From JBCCCJ01 sp039029315 (GTDB lineage: Bacteria > Bacteroidota > Bacteroidia > J057): a DNA stretch of 40,211 bases. Made by a program: the position numbers and the translations under genes. The notes below the pieces were generated by a model, which was not told the DNA's origin, did no database searches, and worked only from the letters and a program-made list of their open reading frames with translations. Below are positions 25,295 to 33,920 of this stretch, piece after piece. The stretch lies in contig JBCCGK010000107.1 in assembly GCA_039029315.1 (NCBI GenBank), positions 1-40,211 of the forward strand, written 5' to 3'. The first letter of the stretch is position 1. Every line of letters starts with the position of its first letter.

Positions 25295-25632
25295 GGAGAT
25301 ACAATTTTGATAATCGATCAAATATCTAGGATGTTTTACGTCTTTCAGAAATGTGGATGAGTGGTTTGGGACAGTTAATTCGAATCTTGGATCTTGATTC
25401 CGTTCGAGGATGAATCGAAATTTGCTGCCTGCTTCTTTTTCTGATAATTCGAATATTGTTCATGAAAAATAAGATTGGGTAAATAGAGAAAAGCACTATT
25501 GATTAGACGATTTTGATATGCAAAAGTTGCACCTTTTTCTTCAATATGCTGATTATTAGTGGATTATAAATTTGGCTATTTCTGAAAAATTCCCAATTTG
25601 AGAATTGAATTCTCTCCGAGTCATTTTCATCA
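25295..25632. other. noncoding region between kinase operon and terminator
   Basis: About 340 bases without a supported gene, A+T-rich. It contains a candidate ECF-type promoter on the minus strand at 25504-25530 pointing at the terminator at 25263-25294, so it may hold a small RNA of roughly 230 bases rather than being only a long 3' untranslated region. Confidence 0.4.
25504..25530 (-). promoter_or_regulatory. candidate ECF-sigma promoter GCAAC-N16-CGTCTA
   Basis: On the minus strand GCAAC (25526-25530), 16 bases, then CGTCTA (25504-25509). This closely fits the general ECF sigma architecture (GGAAC, 16-17 bases, CGTCTA). It does not lead to a protein gene before the terminator about 210 bases downstream. 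No ECF sigma gene is in the window. Confidence 0.4.
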
Positions 25633-27942
25633 TCAAACCTGTAAGGCCACCAACTCCTTTTCCAACTCCTGAATGGCTCGATCAGTGGTGGCACGCATTG
25701 TTGCAATATAGTCTTTGGTGGTAGGAGCTTCTACTCCTTCCTGTGCTGCCAGTTCGATCTTGTTGAGCAATTCCTTGGCTGCTTCATGACCGATGTAGGT
25801 GAACTCTTGCTTGAGTCTGTGTGCAATGTCCCGGATTCGGTTCCAGTCGGTAGTATCATAAGCTTGATCCAATTGATCCAAGAGGCTGGGAACATTGGAC
25901 AAGAAGGTGATGATGTATTGTCTGACAAACTGCTTGCTGCCGCCAGCCAGTTTCTGAAGATAAGCGAGATCTATTCTGTCAACATTGCTTGTGGAAGGGG
26001 AAGATTCGCCTTCTTCCCTGGCTTGAATCAGACTGAGCATGGTCTCATAGAGTTGGGAAGGGTCAAAGGGTTTGGTCTGAACAGCATTGGTGCCTGCTGC
26101 CAGTGCTTTTTCCTTTTCTCCAATCAGCACTGCTGCTGTCAAGGCGATGATCGGTACATCCTGATTGGGGTTTCCTTCCAGGCGTCTGATAGCTTTGGTT
26201 GCCTCATACCCATTCATATTAGGCATCTGAAGGTCCATAAGGATCAAATCGAATTCCTCTTCCAGGGCGAGATTTAACGCAATTTGCCCATCTTCTGCCA
26301 AGCTTACCTCTGTTTGCCAGCGATGAAGGGTTTTTCTTCCAACAAGCCGGTTGACCTTGTTGTCATCGACAAGGAGAATGCGTTTGCCTTTCAAGCCTTC
26401 CAGTTCAAATGGATTGACTTTTTCTTCGATGGTTTCTTGTTTTCGTTCACTTTTTCCACAGACAAGAGTGAAAATAAATTCACTTCCTTCTCCCACTTCA
26501 CTTTCTACGGTTATGCTGCCCCCATGTAATTCTACCAATTTCTGGGTGATGGTTAATCCCAGACCGGTCCCTCCAAATTTGCGACTGGTATCTGAAGAGG
26601 CTTGCGAAAAACTTTCAAAAATAGCATCCAGGCGATCTTTTGGAATTCCGATTCCTGTATCTTTCACCCGGAATTCTACCAACTGATCTCGTTGTCGATA
26701 TTCCAGCACCTTGATTCGTATCTCGATATACCCTTGGGTGGTGAATTTGATGGCATTCCCGATGAGATTCAGCAAAATCTGATTGAGTCGATGTGGGTCC
26801 CCAATCAACCATTTGGGGACATTGCTGGGAATCTTGTAGCGAAGGTCCAGATTCTTTTCTTCCACCTTGCCTTTCAAAAGGCTAACCACCGCCTGCATGG
26901 TCTCTTTTACATTGAAATCGATGCTCTCCAAATGAAACTTCCCGGCTTCGATTTTGGATAGGTCGAGGATGTCATTGATGATGTTGAGCAAAGAGTCTGA
27001 AGCACGTTTGATCAGACCAAGTGTTTCTTGCTGTTCTTCATCCAGATTTGTTTCTCCCAGGAGCCTTGCCAAACCAATGATTCCACCGATGGGCGTCCGG
27101 ATCTCATGACTCATATTGGCGAGGAATTTTTCTTTTGATTTTCTGGACTCGTCGGCAATCTCTCGTGCTTGAACCAACTCTGAGATAAAGGCTCTCGTCG
27201 AACTCATATCTCTGGCACTGGTGTAGAGTTTTTGGTGTTTGTATACCATCCGAACATTGAGCCAAATGTATTCGTGCCGTGTATTTCGAAATCGCTTCTC
27301 AAAGCTCAATTGCTCATCATGTGCCTCCATTGCTTTGGAAATCAACTCGCTGACATATTCTACATCTTCCTGATGGAGCAAATCCAGCAAACTCATTCCG
27401 GAGATCTTGTCAGGTTCATAGCCAAGCACCTCCTTGATGGTGGGATTGATGTGTGTGATCTTGTAGGATCGACTGTCTATCACTGCCAGAATATCCGACG
27501 AATTATCAATTTGGAGGGCGTAGTTTTGCAGCTCTTTATTTTTGGTCAAAATTTCTCTCCGCTGCCGAAAAATTTCCAGGAAAGTGTCCAACTTGGCATT
27601 TGTGACCAAGGGGTCCAGCGGTTTGTAGATATAATCGACAGCCCCTAGGCTCAAGCCTTTGACTGCGTACTTCGCTTCCTTGCTGATGGCTGTGACAAAA
27701 ATACAGATGATGTCACGGGTTCTTGGGCTGGATTTGAGCAGGCGGACCAATTCAAATCCATCCATTTCAGGCATTTGTACATCTACGAGGGCCAAAGCAA
27801 TTTCCATTTGCCAGGCCAGTCTCAAGGCCTCATTGGGCGAGGTGGTCGTTATGATGTTGAGATCATCCCGCTCGATCAAAGCTTCCAATGCAACGAGATT
27901 GGCAGGGACATCATCGACAAGTAAGACATTTATTTTTTCCAT
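25633..27942 (-). CDS. hybrid histidine kinase: REC-PAS-HisKA-HATPase-REC-HPt
   Basis: A 769-residue soluble signalling protein. Domains in order: receiver (1-120; D10, D11, phospho-acceptor D54, YKPLD), PAS (about 145-265), HisKA with H279 in FLANMSHEIRTP, HATPase_c (about 385-505, DTGIGIP and GGTGLGL), second receiver (about 525-645, D570 in LILMDLQMP, QTKPFD), and an HPt domain (about 665-765) with H708 in AHRLKQ. All phosphorelay residues are present, so it can pass phosphate from H279 to D570 to H708. The N-terminal receiver makes it a response-regulator-controlled kinase. It overlaps the upstream cheR-like gene by 13 bases and is last in the run. No DNA-binding output is present; the final target is unknown. 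Confidence 0.95.
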   Translation of the reverse strand: MEKINVLLVDDVPANLVALEALIERDDLNIITTTSPNEALRLAWQMEIALALVDVQMPEMDGFELVRLLKSSPRTRDIICIFVTAISKEAKYAVKGLSLGAVDYIYKPLDPLVTNAKLDTFLEIFRQRREILTKNKELQNYALQIDNSSDILAVIDSRSYKITHINPTIKEVLGYEPDKISGMSLLDLLHQEDVEYVSELISKAMEAHDEQLSFEKRFRNTRHEYIWLNVRMVYKHQKLYTSARDMSSTRAFISELVQAREIADESRKSKEKFLANMSHEIRTPIGGIIGLARLLGETNLDEEQQETLGLIKRASDSLLNIINDILDLSKIEAGKFHLESIDFNVKETMQAVVSLLKGKVEEKNLDLRYKIPSNVPKWLIGDPHRLNQILLNLIGNAIKFTTQGYIEIRIKVLEYRQRDQLVEFRVKDTGIGIPKDRLDAIFESFSQASSDTSRKFGGTGLGLTITQKLVELHGGSITVESEVGEGSEFIFTLVCGKSERKQETIEEKVNPFELEGLKGKRILLVDDNKVNRLVGRKTLHRWQTEVSLAEDGQIALNLALEEEFDLILMDLQMPNMNGYEATKAIRRLEGNPNQDVPIIALTAAVLIGEKEKALAAGTNAVQTKPFDPSQLYETMLSLIQAREEGESSPSTSNVDRIDLAYLQKLAGGSKQFVRQYIITFLSNVPSLLDQLDQAYDTTDWNRIRDIAHRLKQEFTYIGHEAAKELLNKIELAAQEGVEAPTTKDYIATMRATTDRAIQELEKELVALQV

Positions 27943-28805
27943 TGTAGTGGATATTTTTGGTAGGTATTGGACTGTTGATCAAACAAGGGGATCTTCTGAT
28001 CCCAGTGCGGTGGGAGTGATTCGTGCTGTCCCATGACCAAAAATCCTAATGACACGAGACTCTGATCCAATAAATGTCCTACCTTGTTTTGTAAGGTAGA
28101 ATCAAAATAGATGCAGACATTTCTATAGAAAATCAGATGAAATTGATTGAATGACTGGTCGGTAGCAAGATTATGTGGAAGAAACACCATTTGCTTGAGA
28201 AGAAATGGTCGCAGGCGAATCTGATACTCATTGATCAGAAAATAGGCATCGAGGGACCCTTGCCCACCAGCCAAATGATAGTTGGACAGGTACCGAAACC
28301 AATTGCTACGCTCGAGGATTCCAGCTTTGGCCTGCTCCAGCACCATCGGATTGATATCCGTACCATATAAAACAGATCTCTCTAACAGACCTGCCTCCTC
28401 CAACAAGATGGCACAACTGTAGACCTCTTCTCCGGTTGAGCATCCAGCAATCCAGATATTGAGCTTGGGAAAGGAGGTCAGATAGGGCAGGACATGTGTT
28501 CGAAGTGCCTGAAAGGTCTCAGGTGCCCTGAACAGGTCGGTGACATTGACAGTCAATTCGTTGAGGAAATCTCTCCAGATAATCTGCCCCAATCGCAAGC
28601 CTTGCAGAAGTGCAGAAAACGAGTCCAGGCCTCTGGATTCCATGAATCCCATAAGCCGTCGTTCGAAAGAGGCCCTTGCATATCCTGAAAAATCATAGCC
28701 AAACTGCTTCCAGGCAAGGTGAATCAACTGATCCACCTCTACCGGATTCAGATCCTGGTTTCGTTCCTTTGTCTGCTGTGTAAGAAATCTATGAAGCGGG
28801 TGCAT
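27930..28805 (-). CDS. CheR-type protein glutamate methyltransferase
   Basis: A 291-residue SAM-dependent CheR-family enzyme. The N-terminal helical domain (VDQLIHLAWKQFGYDFSGYARASFERR) precedes the Rossmann core with SAM loop GCSTGEEVYSCAILLEE, GTDINPMVLEQAK and the conserved FYRNVCIYFD. The family methylates glutamates of chemoreceptors. No chemoreceptor, CheB, CheA or CheW is in the window; instead it sits between two hybrid kinases, overlapping the upstream one by 17 bases and the downstream one by 13. I chose the ATG at 28805 since the longer frame adds 26 unconserved residues. The target may be one of the kinases (inference). Confidence 0.92.
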   Translation of the reverse strand: MHPLHRFLTQQTKERNQDLNPVEVDQLIHLAWKQFGYDFSGYARASFERRLMGFMESRGLDSFSALLQGLRLGQIIWRDFLNELTVNVTDLFRAPETFQALRTHVLPYLTSFPKLNIWIAGCSTGEEVYSCAILLEEAGLLERSVLYGTDINPMVLEQAKAGILERSNWFRYLSNYHLAGGQGSLDAYFLINEYQIRLRPFLLKQMVFLPHNLATDQSFNQFHLIFYRNVCIYFDSTLQNKVGHLLDQSLVSLGFLVMGQHESLPPHWDQKIPLFDQQSNTYQKYPLQWKK

Positions 28806-31800
28806 GTTGGGCTTGAATGAGTTGGCACATGAGGGATAACAAATGAGAGGGATCGATCGGTTTGGCCATATATTCACTGGCACCAGCTTCTATGCAAAGC
28901 GCTCTGTCTTCTTTCATGGCTTTAGCTGTCAAAGCGAGAATGGGAGTATCTGTAAAAATTGCCTGGGCCCGGATTTGGCGAATGGCCTCATACCCATCCA
29001 TCACCGGCATCATGATGTCCATCAAAATCAAATCCACTTCAGGGGATTCCGCCAACTGGTCCAGGGCATCTTGTCCATCAGATGCAATACGGAGGTGAAG
29101 CTCATACGACTCCAGTACAGCAGAAAGGGCAAATACATTTCGCATATCATCATCTGCCAGCAGGATTCTCCTTCCTTTAAGAATTCTAGCGACCTCCTCT
29201 TCTTCCAGGAGCTTCAGGGAGGCCGCAACTCCAGCCTTCACCTCTTTATTCTCCAGCTCCTTCGACACTTGCTGGATTGGCTGCTCTACGGAAGGCGTGG
29301 GGGTGATGCTCTGCAAGAACATGCCAACTTCATCTACCAATCTAGTATGTGATTTGGCTGATTTGATCACCATGGAATTGGTGTATTGCATGATCGATGC
29401 TTGTGTTTTCTGATCAAGATCCATGGAGGTATTGATGACGACAGGCTGATGTTCCCATCGTGCGTCTTCCTTGATGGTCTTGAGCAAGTCCAGGCCTGGA
29501 ATGTCGGGCAATTTGAGGTCAAGCACTATACAATCAAACGGACCATCTGATTCAAGAATGTCTAAGGCCTGCTTAGCTGTAAACGCTTGAGTAGGAATTG
29601 CCTGAAGTCCTTCAAAGAGTGTCTTTATGCCCTCGCTTTGTACTTCATGGTCCTCCACGATCAGGATTCGGGCTTCTGACAAGGTGTAAGTGTTATGGGA
29701 TGAAACAGAGACATCGACTTCTTCTTCGATAGGGATGTTACTGTGGTTGATGGGGAGGTAAAGGGTAAAGGTACTCCCTTCGCCTGCGACACTATGAAGG
29801 TGAATTTCTCCCCCTAACATGGCCGCAAGCTGTCGACTGATGGACAATCCCAGACCTGTTCCGCCATACTTGCGACTGGTAGATCCGTCTGCTTGCTGGA
29901 AGGCCTCGAAGATCGCTTGCTGTTTTTCTTCCGGGATGCCGATGCCAGAATCCTGAACTGCGAATGCGATGACCTGTTCGCTCTGAGCCAGGGTCTTCCT
30001 GCGGAATTCTGTGCCAGGCTCTGGGGGCGTCATTCGCAGGCTGACGGAGCCGCCTTTTTCTGTGAACTTAAAGGCATTGGAGAGAAGATTTTTGAGGATT
30101 TGTTCTATCCGGACCCGATCACTGACCAGACTGCTGGGGAGCTGAGAAGAAACGGGAATCGTGAACTGAATGCCTTTCTCCTTGGCTAATTCCTGGAAAA
30201 GCAGTTTCATATCCTTATTGACTTCCTCCAGGGAGACCTGCTCAATGAGAAGTTCGAGTTTGCCTGATTCTATCTTGGACAGATCGAGGATATCATTGAT
30301 CAGGGTAAGCAAGTCCGATCCTGCTTTGTGAATCACATGGGCATGCTCTATTTCCTTTGGAGTCAGTCCCCCATTCTTGTTCTGTCCAAGCATTCGGGCC
30401 AGAATCAGGATGCTGTTGAGAGGGGTTCTGAGTTCATGAGACATATTGGCCAGGAATTCAGATTTGTATTTGCTGGTATGCTCTAATTCCTCAGCCTTGA
30501 GTTGAATCGCCTCACGCGCTTGTTCGATTTCCTTATTTTGGTCCAGGAGAGCTGATCGCTGCTCTGACAATTGTGTCGCCTGTTCTGCCAATTCCTGGTT
30601 GGCAGTTACCAATTGCTCTTGTTGGGTTCGAAGTTCTTCAGACAATTGTTGAGACTCTCTGAGCAGTCTTTCCGTTTTTTTTCTTGAGGTAAAATCTACC
30701 AGAGTCTGGGCAATGATGCCAGAGGCTTTGCTCAACATACGCTGCCTGGCTTCATCCAAAGGAGCAAAAAATGCCAATTCGATGACGCCTTGGACTTCCT
30801 CCCTCACAAGGAGGGGAACTGCAATAATTCTTCCAGGTCTGGCGGTTCCCAAGCCAGATTCAATCAGCAAATAGTCTTCAGGCAATTGGCTGAAAATGAG
30901 CGTTTCTTTTTCCATCGCAGCCTGTCCAACCAGGCCTTCTCCCCAGGCAATCTGGTTGCGAATGTGCTTGCGATCTGTGAAAGCATATCCGCCATATAGC
31001 TGCAAGACAGCCATTCCCTCTTCATTCTGATCCTTGATGAAGATGGCTCCCTGACTCGCGTCGAGATATTTGGAGAGATTGGAAATAACTGCTTTGCTGA
31101 GGGTCGGAAGGTCAGATTGAAAATGATTCCGAAGGGTGGAACCGAGCTGCCCCAGACCTGTCTGAATATAAGATTGAAGATGCTCCTTTTGATTGTACTC
31201 CAACAAATGATCGCGCATGTCAGCCAATGATAGACTCAGGGGATCATCCTTGACGATCTCAAATTGTGCCTCGAGATTCCCACATTTGATTTCATCAGCG
31301 AAAGCCATATTTCGATCCAGAACGGCCTCTAACCAGATAGCGTTTTGACCATCTGTCAGAATTTTTTGCTCCATTTGCCATCCCCATAGACCGGATATGA
31401 AGATGATCACTCCCGCCAGGAACACATGGAAAATGAAGGTCGTCAGGTCCATATAGGGGAGTTGGGTAAAATAGACTCCTTCCACTCCCGAGAATTGCAA
31501 CCAGGCAAATATGGCGTGATGAGCCACAATGATGATCAGCAACGGAATCTGTAGGCGCCAATTGGCATAGACAATCATCACTGTACAGGCCACGAAGGCA
31601 TAAAAATGCATTTCGAACAACCCGTGCATTTGGAAAATGAACTGGGCCATGAATATTGCCAGGTTGGCAGAGGCCACATATTGGTACAAAGTGCTTTTGG
31701 GTAAGGCGAACTTGCTCAGATAGTAGGCAACTAAATTGAGCCCTCCTATCGAAAGTGCGACCAACCAGGTATCATAAAATATGGCAAGAATGAGCCCAAA

Positions 31801-31911
31801 CAAAAAACTTCCCAAAAGGAAAAAATTGAGGAGAAAATCTCCTTTTTTTGTTACCCCGTGGAATAGGTTCGTTCTTTGTTCAGCTGTCAATTCGATCTCT
31901 TTCATGTGCAT
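28789..31911 (-). CDS. membrane hybrid histidine kinase: 6TM-GAF-HisKA-HATPase-REC-REC
   Basis: A 1040-residue sensor kinase. About six membrane helices (residues 25-190), a GAF domain (about 245-395, with EGLVGQAAMEKE), a long Gln/Glu-rich coiled coil (about 400-480), HisKA with H492 in FLANMSHELRTP, HATPase_c (DSGIGIPEEK, GGTGLGLS), then two receivers with phospho-acceptors D798 (CIVLDLKLP) and D965 (LILMDIMMP). The first receiver has a Lys in MVIKSAKS. The start ATG at 31911 overlaps the stop of the upstream thioredoxin-like gene by one base (TGATG), implying coupling; a TTG one codon upstream is less likely. Together with the downstream CheR and hybrid kinase it forms a phosphorelay cluster. 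Confidence 0.95.
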   Translation of the reverse strand: MHMKEIELTAEQRTNLFHGVTKKGDFLLNFFLLGSFLFGLILAIFYDTWLVALSIGGLNLVAYYLSKFALPKSTLYQYVASANLAIFMAQFIFQMHGLFEMHFYAFVACTVMIVYANWRLQIPLLIIIVAHHAIFAWLQFSGVEGVYFTQLPYMDLTTFIFHVFLAGVIIFISGLWGWQMEQKILTDGQNAIWLEAVLDRNMAFADEIKCGNLEAQFEIVKDDPLSLSLADMRDHLLEYNQKEHLQSYIQTGLGQLGSTLRNHFQSDLPTLSKAVISNLSKYLDASQGAIFIKDQNEEGMAVLQLYGGYAFTDRKHIRNQIAWGEGLVGQAAMEKETLIFSQLPEDYLLIESGLGTARPGRIIAVPLLVREEVQGVIELAFFAPLDEARQRMLSKASGIIAQTLVDFTSRKKTERLLRESQQLSEELRTQQEQLVTANQELAEQATQLSEQRSALLDQNKEIEQAREAIQLKAEELEHTSKYKSEFLANMSHELRTPLNSILILARMLGQNKNGGLTPKEIEHAHVIHKAGSDLLTLINDILDLSKIESGKLELLIEQVSLEEVNKDMKLLFQELAKEKGIQFTIPVSSQLPSSLVSDRVRIEQILKNLLSNAFKFTEKGGSVSLRMTPPEPGTEFRRKTLAQSEQVIAFAVQDSGIGIPEEKQQAIFEAFQQADGSTSRKYGGTGLGLSISRQLAAMLGGEIHLHSVAGEGSTFTLYLPINHSNIPIEEEVDVSVSSHNTYTLSEARILIVEDHEVQSEGIKTLFEGLQAIPTQAFTAKQALDILESDGPFDCIVLDLKLPDIPGLDLLKTIKEDARWEHQPVVINTSMDLDQKTQASIMQYTNSMVIKSAKSHTRLVDEVGMFLQSITPTPSVEQPIQQVSKELENKEVKAGVAASLKLLEEEEVARILKGRRILLADDDMRNVFALSAVLESYELHLRIASDGQDALDQLAESPEVDLILMDIMMPVMDGYEAIRQIRAQAIFTDTPILALTAKAMKEDRALCIEAGASEYMAKPIDPSHLLSLMCQLIQAQHAPAS

Positions 31912-32552
31912 CAAATAGGCGAAATGGAAAATCCCTGATATCTGCTACTGCCTTGTTCATATTGTGGCAACTGACATCCAAATGGCGTCGTAGCAAGCGG
32001 CCCAAACTGTGGTGGAGGCATCTTCTCTAAAAGGGAAGTGAGTGCCAATTGGGCGAAGCTTGTTGGTGCTTGTGTACAAAATCGGGCTTTGTTATAGTTG
32101 CCCCGATAATACAACAGGCCCTTCCGATCTATGAGAACAGCCTGCGGAGAAGCATATACTCCACACCGGGTAGCGATTGATTCTTCTTGATCATCAATGA
32201 GATAGTCTGTACTGGGTCCGAAATATTGTGAAACGACTGAAGGAGACGTTCCTACAGGAAGGACGACCACGAATGTTACCTCTTGTTGATATCTATCCTT
32301 TAAGGAGCGGACGTGGGGAGCGGTAAAGCGGGAACAGGGACATTCTGGATTAAAAAATAACAAATGGAGAGCTTTTCCTGGCTGGGTGTTTGGAAGAAAA
32401 GTTTGGACCTCAAGTGGGTGAGAGACGGGAATAGCCTGATACCCTTCCGGAATGGGAGTTGGCAAGCTATAGCGAAACTCTTCTTGCCAGAAAATACAGA
32501 TAATGGTAATCAGAATCACAAGCAGGCCTGTGCCTACCAATATGTGCCTCAT
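31911..32552 (-). CDS. membrane-anchored thioredoxin-like protein (CPC motif)
   Basis: A 213-residue protein with one N-terminal membrane anchor (about residues 4-21) and an extracytoplasmic thioredoxin-like domain. The redox-like motif is NPECPCSRF (Cys about 71 and 73), a CxC arrangement rather than CxxC, followed by the cis-Pro-like segment VYASPQAVLID. Later cysteines occur in RFCTQ and FGCQ. Similar proteins are found under DUF6436, but I assign that from motif memory only. It is translationally coupled (TGATG) to the membrane kinase, which suggests a sensory or redox-input role (inference). A candidate promoter lies at 32591-32598. Confidence 0.8.
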   Translation of the reverse strand: MRHILVGTGLLVILITIICIFWQEEFRYSLPTPIPEGYQAIPVSHPLEVQTFLPNTQPGKALHLLFFNPECPCSRFTAPHVRSLKDRYQQEVTFVVVLPVGTSPSVVSQYFGPSTDYLIDDQEESIATRCGVYASPQAVLIDRKGLLYYRGNYNKARFCTQAPTSFAQLALTSLLEKMPPPQFGPLATTPFGCQLPQYEQGSSRYQGFSISPI

Positions 32553-32590
32553 ACTCCACTCACTTGATTAAGTAGTGCTTATTACTTTTT

Positions 32591-32598
32591 CAAGTATA
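32591..32598 (-). promoter_or_regulatory. candidate -7 element TATACTTG
   Basis: On the minus strand TATACTTG (one mismatch to TAnnTTTG) lies 38 bases upstream of the thioredoxin-like ATG at 32552, preceded by a T-rich stretch at the -33 position. It could give the sensory operon its own promoter, separate from the repair cassette upstream. Confidence 0.35.
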
Positions 32599-32641
32599 GA
32601 AATATTTGATAAAAAAACTAAATGCTTGTTTGATCAATTCA

Positions 32642-33766
32642 TTACATCTCCTGCACAACCCATGTAACTTCAGGGGCTTCCCATATGGCAGGCACTTGCC
32701 ATTTATGAATGAGTTTTTGGATGACAGCTGAAGGAATCCGATTCTCCCTCTTGAGGTTTTGCATGAGGCAGGTATGATAAGGGACCTCTATGTAGACAAT
32801 TTTTACCTTTGCCTTATAGCTGGTAAAGAGATCAATCAATGGTTGGCGCAGCAATCGGGTGAGGTTGGTCGCGTTCCAAATGAAAGGCTGCTTGCTTCGT
32901 AAGTAGGATTTGGCTCGCTCCTTGGCAATTCGGATCACATGCCCTTGTTGTTTGGTTGGCGGAAATCCATGTTCTTCACGGATGTTGTCAAGAGAAATAA
33001 CAGGATAATCGGGCCCATGGGCAGCAATCCAGTGATCCTTGCCAGCTCCGGGAAGCCCAGACATGAGGATGACTTCTCCCCAGGAATCATCAAATGGATC
33101 ATATCCAGGTGCTTGCTGTCCTCGAAAGTAGGTGAATCTTGCCAAGGGACTTGAAAACTGATAAGGGTGTTCCCAACAACTTAATTCCCTGGCATACTCA
33201 CCAAAGAACTCAATATGCTCCAGCATCGCCTCCTGGTCTGGACAAATTCGGCCTTTGACATCAGCTTCAGCAAGTAGGGCGAGTTGCGACAAATTCGTCT
33301 GTAGACTGGCTTGGATGACCGCCTTCTGACTGTCTGATTTGTCCCAGAACCACAGAGGCAAGCCATGATACCTGACCGCTTGGGCAATGCGTTCCCGTTC
33401 CAAAAACGGGATCGGATCAGGAATTCCCCGATAGAGAATGCTCCTTGACAAGTGGCCACCAACAAGGGCGTGTTTGGGCGAAGAAATGCTTCCATCCATT
33501 CCGCGGACAGTACATCTGGGTTTGGCGACATCATGCAAGAGGGTGGACCAGAACACGCGGCCCTTCTCAGGGGATGGAAGATGTCGCCATGCATCCAGGG
33601 CCAGCAATTCTTCCATAACCATCCGGCAATGAATCCAGACATCCCCTTCTGCGTGGAAGACAGGATTTTGGGGAACCTCTCTCATGGCCTGTATCCAGGG
33701 AAAAAGCGCATCCAGGCTTTCCCAGTTGTTAGAATAATCAGGCGCTGTTGGAATATGTGGATACAT
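32642..33766 (-). CDS. HD-Pnk: HD phosphoesterase fused to 5'-OH polynucleotide kinase
   Basis: A 374-residue bifunctional end-healing enzyme. The N-terminal HD domain (about residues 30-190) has H38, H46, the metal pair H78-D79 in LLHDVAKP, and later histidines (KHALVGGH). The C-terminal P-loop kinase (about 230-374) has GLPGAGKD (K243-D244) and the Arg-rich lid region (LKRENR). This is the domain order of Runella slithyformis HD-Pnk, which removes 2',3'-cyclic phosphate or 3'-phosphate and phosphorylates 5'-OH ends; homologues often neighbour an ATP-dependent ligase, as here. The ATG at 33766 was chosen because the extension starts at TTG and reads through a predicted promoter. A 154-base gap separates it from the ligase. 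Confidence 0.92.
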   Translation of the reverse strand: MYPHIPTAPDYSNNWESLDALFPWIQAMREVPQNPVFHAEGDVWIHCRMVMEELLALDAWRHLPSPEKGRVFWSTLLHDVAKPRCTVRGMDGSISSPKHALVGGHLSRSILYRGIPDPIPFLERERIAQAVRYHGLPLWFWDKSDSQKAVIQASLQTNLSQLALLAEADVKGRICPDQEAMLEHIEFFGEYARELSCWEHPYQFSSPLARFTYFRGQQAPGYDPFDDSWGEVILMSGLPGAGKDHWIAAHGPDYPVISLDNIREEHGFPPTKQQGHVIRIAKERAKSYLRSKQPFIWNATNLTRLLRQPLIDLFTSYKAKVKIVYIEVPYHTCLMQNLKRENRIPSAVIQKLIHKWQVPAIWEAPEVTWVVQEM

Positions 33767-33781
33767 GAGAAATATCAATGT

Positions 33782-33789
33782 CAAAAATA
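33782..33789 (-). promoter_or_regulatory. -7 element TATTTTTG upstream of HD-Pnk
   Basis: On the minus strand TATTTTTG matches TAnnTTTG perfectly, 16 bases before the HD-Pnk ATG. No clear TTG -33 is visible. It may drive HD-Pnk independently of the upstream ligase and methyltransferase. Confidence 0.45.
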
Positions 33790-33920
33790 GTTGGACTCCA
33801 TTGTCTATCTTGTTCTTCTGCCTCTCCTCGCTGCCACACGAGCCTGAAAGCGGATAAGGAACCAAAATACTCTCTCCTTTAAACTTGTAAATGCTCGCCG
33901 GATGTCTTCATTGCCATTGC

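Noticed and set aside
33767..33865. N-terminal extension of HD-Pnk
   Set aside because: It begins with TTG, contains unconserved residues and reads through a perfect TATTTTTG promoter element; the ATG at 33766 gives the expected N-terminus.
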